A stretch of DNA of 6,221 nucleotides from Roseovarius sp. Lineage in GTDB: Bacteria > Pseudomonadota > Alphaproteobacteria > Rhodobacterales > Rhodobacteraceae. Positions 1 to 6,124 of this stretch are shown piece after piece; position 1 is the first letter of the stretch; the number at the start of each line of letters is the position of its first letter. The notes below the pieces were generated by a model. The model ran no database searches and had not been told where the DNA came from. It saw only the letters and a list, made by a program, of their open reading frames with translations. Position numbers and translations under genes: made by a program. The stretch covers positions 1 to 6,221 of the forward strand of contig JALQUE010000208.1 in NCBI GenBank assembly GCA_023260815.1, given 5' to 3'.

Positions 1-366
1 GATCCACAGACAGAAATTCCGCTGACCTATGGGGATGTTTTTCTGCAAACGGAACAGGAATATGCGCGATGGAATTTTGATGTCGCCAATACAGAAATGC
101 TATTGAAGCATTTTGAAGATGCAGAGGCCGAATGCAAAGCAATCCTTAATCAGCCCGCCCAAGATCCAAAAACTGGTAAAGCCATCGTTATGGCGCATCC
201 CGCTTATGATCAATGCATCAAGGCCAGCCATGTGTTCAACTTGCTGGATGCGCGCGGTGTGATTTCGGTCACCGAGCGGCAGGCCTATATCGGGCGGGTG
301 CGGGCGCTTGCGAAGCGATGCGCCGATGCCTTCGTGACGACGGACGCAGGGGGATACGCGGCGTAA
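1..366 (+). CDS. glyQ: Glycyl-tRNA synthetase alpha subunit, 3' end (5' truncated by window edge)
   Basis: This is the C-terminal 121 residues of GlyQ. In the bacterial alpha2beta2 glycyl-tRNA synthetase, the alpha chain carries the class II catalytic core that makes glycyl-adenylate and charges tRNA-Gly in the cytoplasm. The frame is open from base 1 and ends at TAA 364-366. Family-typical stretches are TYGDVF near the start, the W/Y-N-F-D segment after it, and, most diagnostic, FNLLDARGVISVTERQAYI followed by R-V-R-A-L-A-K. The core motifs of the active site lie upstream, outside the window, so catalytic integrity cannot be judged. The stop overlaps the next gene's ATG by one base (TAATG), which points to translational coupling. 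Third codon positions are AT-rich up to about base 180 and GC-rich afterwards; see findings. The identification is secure. Confidence 0.96.
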   Translation, partial: DPQTEIPLTYGDVFLQTEQEYARWNFDVANTEMLLKHFEDAEAECKAILNQPAQDPKTGKAIVMAHPAYDQCIKASHVFNLLDARGVISVTERQAYIGRVRALAKRCADAFVTTDAGGYAA

Positions 367-890
367 TGGGAAAATTCCTCGCAGCTTTGATCCTCGGGTC
401 GGCGATACTGGCCGGTGGCGGGCTCTATTACCTTCAGGTCTACGCCTATTATGACGAGGTTGTGCCCGATGGCCGGGACGATGTGCGGTTGACGCAGGCG
501 ACATCGGAACTGGTGGAAACCATTGCCTATTCCGATTTCGAGGCGATCGACTCGGAAAGCTCGCCGATCCGGTATCGTGCCTGTTTCACCACCTCGCTGA
601 CGCTGGATGCGCTGGCCGACACCTACCAGCCCTATGAAAAACCCGTACCTCTCGAGGCGCCGGGCTGGTTCGATTGCTTTGATGCCGACGCGATCGCGGC
701 CGGGCTAAAGGATGGCTCGGCGCTGGCGTTCATGGGGCAGCAGGATATCGAATACGGTATCGACCGAATTGTAACCGTCACCGATGACGGGCGCGGCTAT
801 GTGTGGCACCAGATCAACCGTTGCGGAAAGGTCGTGTTCGATGGCCTGCCGACCCCCGAAGACTGTCCTGAACCTCCGAACCGGAATTGA
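366..890 (+). CDS. Small membrane-anchored protein of unknown function, DUF6446-like, between glyQ and glyS
   Basis: This is a 174-residue protein of unknown function. Residues about 4-23 form a hydrophobic segment (FLAALILGSAILAGGGLYYL) after a short basic N-terminus (M-G-K). That fits a signal anchor with the rest in the periplasm, and no second membrane segment is seen. The soluble part has four cysteines (C73, C104, C153, C167), an even number compatible with two disulfides outside the cytoplasm. It is aromatic-rich and acidic, with a proline-rich tail. From memory it resembles the DUF6446 family of Rhodobacterales; I could not search to confirm this. The ATG at 366 is preferred because it overlaps the glyQ stop and lies about 12 bases after a purine-rich AGGGGG (348-353). 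Open sequence runs further upstream in this frame, but there it lies inside glyQ. The stop TGA (888-890) sits 5 bases before the glyS ATG. The gene is very likely real; its function is unknown. Confidence 0.88.
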   Translation: MGKFLAALILGSAILAGGGLYYLQVYAYYDEVVPDGRDDVRLTQATSELVETIAYSDFEAIDSESSPIRYRACFTTSLTLDALADTYQPYEKPVPLEAPGWFDCFDADAIAAGLKDGSALAFMGQQDIEYGIDRIVTVTDDGRGYVWHQINRCGKVVFDGLPTPEDCPEPPNRN

Positions 891-895
891 CCGAT

Positions 896-3151
896 ATGCC
901 TGATCTTCTGATCGAACTCTTCTCCGAGGAAATTCCGGCGCGCATGCAGGCGCGGGCGGCGGCGGACCTGAAGGCGCGCATGACCGATGGGCTGGTCGAG
1001 GCCGGTCTGACCTATGCCGGCGCGCAGGCCTTTGCGACGCCCCGGCGGCTGACGCTTGCGGTGGAAGGACTGCTGGCGGCAAGCCCCACAGTCACCGAAG
1101 AGCGCAAGGGACCAAGGGCCGATGCGCCCGAAAAGGCGATCGAGGGCTTTCTGCGCGGCGCCGGTGTTACCCGCGAAGACCTTGAAATACGTGATGAAAA
1201 AAAGGGTCAGGTTCTTTACGCCAAGATCACGCGACCGGGCCGACCCGCCGATATGATCGTGGCCGAGGTGCTGGATCATGTGGTTCGGACCTTTCCATGG
1301 CCCAAGTCGATGCGATGGGGGGCTGGAAGCCTGCGGTGGGTGCGTCCGCTGCAATCCATCCTGTGTATCCTCACGGATGAGGCCAGAGAGGCCCATATCG
1401 TGGACCTCGAGATTGACGGGATCAGGGCCGGTAACACCACCGAAGGGCATCGGTTCATGGGCGGGGGGCGGTTCGCTGTCTCGTCGTTCGAGGATTACGA
1501 GGCCAAGCTGAGGCGCGATCACGTGATCCTGGATGCGCAGCAGCGCGCCGATCACATCTGGCACGATGCCACCAGTCAGGCCTTTGCTGCAGGGCTGGAA
1601 GTTGTGGAAGATCAAGGGCTTCTGGCCGAGGTTGCCGGACTTGTCGAATGGCCGGTCGTGTTGATGGGCCAGATCGACGAGGATTTTCTGGGCCTGCCCG
1701 CCGAGGTGCTGCAAACCTCGATGAAGGAACACCAGAAGTTCTTTTCGGTGCGCAATCCAGCGACGGGGCGGATCGAACGGTTTGTCACCGTGGCCAATAT
1801 CGAAAGCGCCGACCACGGCGCGACGATCCTTGCCGGAAACCAGAAGGTGCTGGCGGCGCGGCTGTCGGATGCCAAGTTTTTCTGGGAAAATGACCTTCGT
1901 GTGGCGCATGCGGGGATGGAGGACTGGGTCGAGCAGTTGTCGAACGTGACGTTCGAGCGGCAGCTTGGGACGCAGGCGGCGCGTATCCGGCGGATTGCGG
2001 CGCTGGCGCGTGATGTCGCCGACGATGTGGGGGCGGATGCCGCGCGCGCCGAACAGGCCGCGCGGGTGGCCAAGGCCGATCTGAGTTCGGAAATGGTCTA
2101 TGAGTTCCCGGAATTACAAGGGCTTATGGGCCGCTACTATGCCGAGGCGGCGGGCCTGCCGGATGATGTGGCGGCGGCCTGCGAGGACCATTACCGCCCG
2201 CTTGGGCCATCGGATGCGGTGCCGGAGGCGCCAGTGTCGGTGGCGGTGGCGCTGGCGGACAAGCTGGATACGCTGACCGGGTTCTGGGCGATCGACGAAA
2301 AACCCACCGGATCGAAGGATCCTTTCGCGCTGCGGCGGGCGGCGCTTGGGGTGATCCGGATCATTGTGGATGGCGGTTTCCGACTGAAACTGGACAGATA
2401 TATTGATGCGCAACTGCTGAGACACAAGATAAGCCTCAATCACGGCAAGGCCAGCGACGATGAAATCGACACGCTGGAAGAGGTTCTGGACGAGATTGCG
2501 GACCACGGAGTCTTTGGGGCGGCGTTTCGGGCGGTGCTGGATCGGGTGCATGAAAAAGAGGATACGCCGGATACCAAGGAGGGCAGTTTGCTGCGCAGCG
2601 TGGGCGAACTGGTGCCGGATCTGAGCACGGATTTGCTGGCGTTCTTCCATGACCGGCTGAAAGTTTACCTGAGAGATCAAGGTCTTAGGCATGACGTGAT
2701 TGATGCCTGCCTGACGCTGGACGGGGGCGATGATCTTGCCCTTGTCGTGGCGCGGGCCAAGGCGTTGGGCGGCGTTCTGGAGACTGAGGACGGGGTAAAT
2801 CTTGTGCAGGGCTTCAAGAGGGCCAACAACATCTTGAGTCAGGCCGAAGAGAAAGACGGGGTCGAATATTCGTTCGGAGCCGATCCGAAATTCGCGGAAG
2901 TGTCTGAAGAAAAAGAGCTTTTTGCCGCTCTGGCCAAGGCTGAGGATGACATTGCCAAGGCAAATGCCGTTGAAGACTTCGTGGGGGCGATGGCGGCGAT
3001 GGCGGCGCTGCGGGGGCCGATAGATGCGTTTTTCGACGCGGTTCAGGTCAATACCGACAACCAGGTGGTGCGACGTAACCGGCTGAACTTGCTTGGAAAA
3101 ATACGCGATATCTGTTTGCAGGCCGCCGATCTGACCAAGCTGGAAGGTTGA
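896..3151 (+). CDS. glyS: Glycyl-tRNA synthetase beta subunit
   Basis: GlyS is the tRNA-binding partner of GlyQ in the alpha2beta2 enzyme that charges tRNA-Gly. The protein has 751 residues. Family blocks in order are LIELFSEEIPARMQ at the N-terminus, the M-K-E-H-Q-K-F-F block (E278), NVTFERQLGT, DLSSEMVYEFPELQG (from D395) leading into the HD-like region, ALADKLDTLTGFW (452 on) and PTGSKDPFALRR (470-481). A DALR-type anticodon-binding region follows from about F583 to the end, closing with R-R-N-R-L-N-L-L-G-K-I-R-D. Length exceeds the roughly 690 residues of E. coli GlyS, mainly through a longer charged stretch at about 500-580. I chose ATG 896 because homologs usually start M-P-D-L-L and GGAA (883-886) lies nine bases upstream. 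TTG 887, which overlaps the previous stop, would add three residues. It is the third gene of the glyQ operon. Confidence 0.97.
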   Translation: MPDLLIELFSEEIPARMQARAAADLKARMTDGLVEAGLTYAGAQAFATPRRLTLAVEGLLAASPTVTEERKGPRADAPEKAIEGFLRGAGVTREDLEIRDEKKGQVLYAKITRPGRPADMIVAEVLDHVVRTFPWPKSMRWGAGSLRWVRPLQSILCILTDEAREAHIVDLEIDGIRAGNTTEGHRFMGGGRFAVSSFEDYEAKLRRDHVILDAQQRADHIWHDATSQAFAAGLEVVEDQGLLAEVAGLVEWPVVLMGQIDEDFLGLPAEVLQTSMKEHQKFFSVRNPATGRIERFVTVANIESADHGATILAGNQKVLAARLSDAKFFWENDLRVAHAGMEDWVEQLSNVTFERQLGTQAARIRRIAALARDVADDVGADAARAEQAARVAKADLSSEMVYEFPELQGLMGRYYAEAAGLPDDVAAACEDHYRPLGPSDAVPEAPVSVAVALADKLDTLTGFWAIDEKPTGSKDPFALRRAALGVIRIIVDGGFRLKLDRYIDAQLLRHKISLNHGKASDDEIDTLEEVLDEIADHGVFGAAFRAVLDRVHEKEDTPDTKEGSLLRSVGELVPDLSTDLLAFFHDRLKVYLRDQGLRHDVIDACLTLDGGDDLALVVARAKALGGVLETEDGVNLVQGFKRANNILSQAEEKDGVEYSFGADPKFAEVSEEKELFAALAKAEDDIAKANAVEDFVGAMAAMAALRGPIDAFFDAVQVNTDNQVVRRNRLNLLGKIRDICLQAADLTKLEG

Positions 3152-3167
3152 CTTTGGCCGTCCAAAG
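3152..3167 (+). terminator. Hairpin directly after glyS stop, weak terminator candidate
   Basis: CTTTGG-CCGT-CCAAAG is a perfect 6-bp stem with a 4-base loop, starting on the base after the glyS TGA. No T-run follows (the next bases are CGCCTGAG), so it does not meet the intrinsic terminator pattern. It could instead be an mRNA 3'-end stabilising structure or chance. Confidence 0.3.
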
Positions 3168-3210
3168 CGCCTGAGCCCCCTGCAAGGGCCGGGCGATGGG
3201 AAATGTGTAG

Positions 3211-3246
3211 GGTTCGTACGAAACCGACGCATGTTTGGGACGAACC
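3211..3246. repeat. Long imperfect inverted repeat in the glyS-PPDK-like gap
   Basis: GGTTCGTACGAAAC (3211-3224) faces GTTTGGGACGAACC (3233-3246) across an 8-base loop. Twelve of fourteen positions pair: seven outer base pairs, a mismatch, one pair, a mismatch and four inner pairs. The left arm also contains the perfect 10-bp palindrome TTCGTACGAA (3213-3222). It could act as an RNA hairpin ending the glyS transcript, although no T-tract follows, or as a DNA operator for the next gene. The structure is seen directly; the role is inferred. Confidence 0.55.
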
Positions 3247-3264
3247 TGCGCCATAGGGCCGTGA

Positions 3265-3293
3265 GTTGTGTCCATCTTGTACACAACGTGTGT
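3265..3293. promoter_or_regulatory. Overlapping inverted repeats, possible operator upstream of the PPDK-like gene
   Basis: GTTGTGT (3265-3271) and ACACAAC (3281-3287) are perfect 7-bp arms around a 9-base spacer. A second dyad, ACACA-ACG-TGTGT (3281-3293), shares the right arm. The site lies about 125-150 bases before the preferred start of the next gene, where an operator could sit. No regulator can be named from the sequence. A TTGACG at 3330-3335 further down could be a -35 box, but no convincing -10 follows at the right spacing. Confidence 0.35.
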
Positions 3294-3405
3294 TTTCGAC
3301 CCTGATTTTCGGACCCACAGCCACCAATCTTGACGACAAGCGGGGGCCAGGGCGTGCTTGCTCTTGCCATGGGTCACATCGCGCGTATTCTGCGCCAACT
3401 CAAGC

Positions 3406-3409
3406 AAGG
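3406..3409 (+). promoter_or_regulatory. Ribosome binding site that favours the GTG start at 3417
   Basis: AAGG lies seven bases before GTG 3417, a good Shine-Dalgarno spacing. The upstream candidates are worse served: ATG 3369 has its nearest purine run (CAGGG) about 16 bases away, and TTG 3330 has none nearby. Confidence 0.5.
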
Positions 3410-3416
3410 TGCCGCA

Positions 3417-5957
3417 GTGCAGCAAGACAACCCGAATATCACCCTCATCACACCGACCGCCCCGATGGCGGCCGAGACGCATGGCGGGCGCGCGAAATGT
3501 CTGCAGCGGCTTGTGCGGTTGGACCTGCCGGTGCCGCTGACCATCGCGCTGTCGTTCGAGGCGGTCCACGGGATCGCCGCCGGGGACATGCCGGACCTTG
3601 CCGCGCTGATCGCGCCGTTCAGCGCCGAGGCGTTGCTGTGCGTGCGCCCGTCGTCGGAAGATCCCGACTGGGGCGGGCCGGGGGCGGTGCTGAATATCGG
3701 GATGAACGACGCCAAATATGTCGAGCTGAGCGACCGGCTGGGCAAGGAGGCGGCGTCGGAATTGTATCTGCGCTTCGTGCAGTCCTATTCGACGCATGTG
3801 GCGCGGTTGGACCCGGATATCTTCGACGATGTGGCGTCAGACCCGGTGGTGGGTCTTGGGCAGGCGCTGCGCGCCTATGAAAACGAGACCGAAGAGGATT
3901 TCCCGCAAGAGACCACCGTGCAGCTGGCCGAGGTGCTGCGGTCGATGGCGCGCGCCTGGGAGGGGACGACGGCGCGATTGCTGAGGCAGGCCAAGGGCGC
4001 ACCGGCGGATGCGGGGCTGGGCCTTGTGGTGCAGGAAATGGCGTTCGGTCTGGGGCAGGGGGAATGCGGCTCGGGGGTGATGCAACTGGTGGACAGCACC
4101 ACCGGCGCGCGGCAGATCACCGGGCGCTACATGAGCCAGAGCCAGGGCCGGGATGCGCTGCGCGCGGGGTCGGATGCGATGTATCTGATGCGAGATCCGC
4201 GCGGTCCGTCGCTGGAGGAGTTGGCGCCGAAGGCGTTTGCCCGGCTTAGAGAGTATACCGAGCTGATGCGCGTCAAGCTGCGCGAGGAAATGCAGGTGGA
4301 GTTCACCATTGAAAACGGTGAGGTCTATGTGCTGGACGGTGTGCGCGTGGCGCGCAACGCCCGCGCGGCGGTGGCGATTGCGGTGGTGCTGGCGGAGGAC
4401 GGCATCATCTCACGCGAGGAGGCGTTGATGCGGATCGAGCCGCGCGCGCTGAACGAGCTGTTGCACCGGCAGGTCGATCCCGAAGCGCCGCGCGATGTGC
4501 TGGCGCGCGGGGTGGCGGCAAGCCCGGGGGCGGCGACCGGCAAGATCGTGTTCACCGCCGAGGCGGCGCAGGCGTCGGCGGCCCGCGACGAGCCGTGCAT
4601 CCTTGTGCGGCGCGAAACTAGTCCCGAGGATATCCGGGGGATGCATGCGGCGGTTGCGGTTCTGACCGAGCGCGGGGGCATGACCAGCCATGCGGCGGTG
4701 ATCGGGCGGGGCATCGGCCTGCCGTGTGTGGTGGGCGCGTCCGAGATCGGGTTCGATCCGTCCCGCAAGACGTTGACGCTGCGGGATGGGCGGGTTCTGA
4801 AGAAGGGTGACACGATCACCATCGACGGCACCAACGGCGAGGTTCTGGCCGGGGCGGCGCCCTTGCTGGAGGCGGCGCGCGACGAGTCGTTCCAGACATT
4901 GATGGATTGGGCGGATGCGGTGCGCGACATCGCGGTGCGGGCCAATGCCGACACGCCCGCCGATGCCGAGGCGGCCCGGAATTTCCGGGCGCAGGGGATC
5001 GGGCTGTGCCGGACCGAACATATGTTCTTCGAGACTGACCGTCTGACCGTGATGCGCGAGATGATCTTTGCCGATTCGAGCCGCGACCGGGCGGCGGCGC
5101 TGGACCGGCTGTTGCCGATGCAGCGGGCGGATTTCATCGATCTGTTCCGGATCATGCAGGGCCAGCCGGTCTGCATCCGGTTGTTCGATCCGCCGTTGCA
5201 TGAATTTCTGCCCTCGGATCGCAGTGGATTGCTGGAACTGGCCGAGGCGCTGGATCTGCCGTTGTCGGATGTGACGCGCCGGGTCGAGGCGCTGGGCGAA
5301 TACAACCCGATGCTGGGGATGCGGGGTGTGCGGCTGGGAATCACCGTGCCGGAAATCTACGACATGCAGGCGCGCGCGATCTTCGAGGCGACGGTCGAGG
5401 CCAGCCGCGAGGGCGATCCGGTGGTGCCCGAGATCATGATCCCGCTGGTGTCGGCGCGGCGCGAGGTCGAACTGGTCAAGACCCGTGTGGATGCGGTGGC
5501 CGCCGCCGTGCGCAACGAGACGGGGCGCGATTTCACCTATCGTCTGGGCGTCATGGTCGAGACGCCGCGCGCCGCCCTGCGCGCCAACGAGATCGCGCCG
5601 CATGTGTCGTTCCTGAGTTTCGGCACCAACGACCTGACGCAGATGACCTATGGTCTGAGCCGCGACGATGCGGGGCGATTCATGTCGACCTATGTCAAGC
5701 AGGGTGTTTATCCCGAAGACCCGTTTCACACGCTGGATGTGGACGGTGTGGGCGAGTTGTTGCGGATGGGCGCCGAGCGGGGGCGCGCCGTCAAGCCCAA
5801 CCTGGTGCTGTCGATCTGCGGCGAGCATGGGGGCAACCCCGAATCAATCGCGTTCTGCCGGGCGGCGGGATTTGACTATGTCTCATGTTCGCCTTTCCGG
5901 GTTCCGGTGGCGCGACTTGCTGCCGCACAACTGGTCGTCAAAGACAAGATCGGGTAG
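3417..5957 (+). CDS. Pyruvate, phosphate dikinase-like protein (putative PEP-binding protein) with degenerate ATP-grasp domain
   Basis: This 846-residue protein has the PPDK domain order. Residues about 15-350 are a nucleotide-binding (ATP-grasp) domain, followed by a swivelling phospho-histidine domain with GGMTSHAAV (H425) and a C-terminal PEP/pyruvate TIM barrel. Barrel residues matching the known PPDK set are R532 (GIGLCRTEH), R588 (IRLFDPPLHEFLP), E715 (MVETPRAAL), N738 and D739 (SFGTNDLTQ) and C801 (CGEHGG). Classical PPDK interconverts ATP, phosphate and pyruvate with AMP, PPi and PEP in the cytoplasm. Here the ATP domain is about 30 residues shorter and several ATP-site residues differ (see findings), so the product is best called PPDK-like; databases may label it ppdK. 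GTG 3417 is preferred on RBS spacing. In-frame ATG 3369 (862 residues) and TTG 3330 (875 residues) are possible, but codons before 3417 are less GC-rich at third positions. It is probably transcribed apart from glyS. Confidence 0.85.
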   Translation: MQQDNPNITLITPTAPMAAETHGGRAKCLQRLVRLDLPVPLTIALSFEAVHGIAAGDMPDLAALIAPFSAEALLCVRPSSEDPDWGGPGAVLNIGMNDAKYVELSDRLGKEAASELYLRFVQSYSTHVARLDPDIFDDVASDPVVGLGQALRAYENETEEDFPQETTVQLAEVLRSMARAWEGTTARLLRQAKGAPADAGLGLVVQEMAFGLGQGECGSGVMQLVDSTTGARQITGRYMSQSQGRDALRAGSDAMYLMRDPRGPSLEELAPKAFARLREYTELMRVKLREEMQVEFTIENGEVYVLDGVRVARNARAAVAIAVVLAEDGIISREEALMRIEPRALNELLHRQVDPEAPRDVLARGVAASPGAATGKIVFTAEAAQASAARDEPCILVRRETSPEDIRGMHAAVAVLTERGGMTSHAAVIGRGIGLPCVVGASEIGFDPSRKTLTLRDGRVLKKGDTITIDGTNGEVLAGAAPLLEAARDESFQTLMDWADAVRDIAVRANADTPADAEAARNFRAQGIGLCRTEHMFFETDRLTVMREMIFADSSRDRAAALDRLLPMQRADFIDLFRIMQGQPVCIRLFDPPLHEFLPSDRSGLLELAEALDLPLSDVTRRVEALGEYNPMLGMRGVRLGITVPEIYDMQARAIFEATVEASREGDPVVPEIMIPLVSARREVELVKTRVDAVAAAVRNETGRDFTYRLGVMVETPRAALRANEIAPHVSFLSFGTNDLTQMTYGLSRDDAGRFMSTYVKQGVYPEDPFHTLDVDGVGELLRMGAERGRAVKPNLVLSICGEHGGNPESIAFCRAAGFDYVSCSPFRVPVARLAAAQLVVKDKIG

Positions 5958-5992
5958 TTGCGGGCGGCAAGCGCGCAATATTCGGGCGTTTG

Positions 5993-6010
5993 AGGCGGTC
6001 TGAACCGTCT
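5993..6010 (+). terminator. Hairpin after the PPDK-like gene, weak terminator candidate
   Basis: AGGCGGT-CTGA-ACCGTCT forms a 7-bp stem with one G-U pair and a 4-base loop, 35 bases after the stop at 5955-5957. Only a short T-containing stretch (GCAAATTTCG) follows, so an intrinsic terminator is possible but not clear. Confidence 0.3.
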
Positions 6011-6019
6011 GCAAATTTC

Positions 6020-6050
6020 GTCGCAATTGCGACAGTCCTGTCGCGGACTG
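6020..6050. repeat. Cluster of three overlapping perfect palindromes
   Basis: Three perfect dyads overlap here: GTCGCAATTGCGAC (6020-6033), GCGACAG-TC-CTGTCGC (6029-6044) and CAGTCC-TGTCGC-GGACTG (6033-6050). They share arms, so in RNA only some can form together. The T-run nearest downstream (6064-6068) is 14 bases past the last stem, too far for a classical terminator. The cluster lies 75-105 bases before the next start codon, where an operator could sit. Roles are inferred. Confidence 0.55.
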
Positions 6051-6111
6051 GACGGGAACGGTATTTTTGACTACATGACCCCGATGTTTGGCGGTGCGTC
6101 AGCATCGCGCT

Positions 6112-6117
6112 GGGGGA
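6112..6117 (+). promoter_or_regulatory. Ribosome binding site of the exported-protein gene
   Basis: The purine run GGGGGA lies seven bases before ATG 6125. This supports that ATG over the in-frame ATGs at 6134 and 6143. Confidence 0.55.
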
Positions 6118-6124
6118 TTATACC

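Noticed and set aside
1..5. Window begins with GATCC, suggesting a cloning junction or element end
   Set aside because: The glyQ frame continues normally from the first base, so this is just the chosen window edge.
213..365. N-terminal extension of the small membrane protein back to position 213
   Set aside because: The extension lies wholly within glyQ in another frame. The hydrophobic anchor begins right after ATG 366, which overlaps the glyQ stop as expected for a coupled pair.
797..1909. Long open frame on the minus strand opposite glyS (370 codons)
   Set aside because: It lies entirely antisense to well-conserved coding sequence, its product is rich in R, H, P and G without recognisable motifs, and GC-ending codons on the sense strand keep this antisense frame open.
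2114..3370. Minus-strand open frame of 418 codons across the glyS 3' half and the gap
   Set aside because: It is another shadow of glyS. It extends into the gap by chance, and no family resemblance is visible in the product.
3266..3880. Plus-strand open frame of 204 codons starting in the gap
   Set aside because: It overlaps the PPDK-like N-terminus in another frame, has an R/A/G-rich product without motifs, and has no ribosome binding site.
4410..5828. Minus-strand open frame of 472 codons opposite the PPDK-like gene
   Set aside because: This is the longest antisense frame, but the sense strand holds unmistakable PPDK motifs over the whole stretch and the antisense product has low-complexity R/H/Q/G composition.
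6067..6072. TTGACT as a -35 box for the exported-protein gene
   Set aside because: No TATAAT-like hexamer lies 16-18 bases downstream (the sequence there is GC-rich), so a promoter call is not supported. The upstream GGAAC (6055-6059) also lacks a partner at sigma-ECF spacing.
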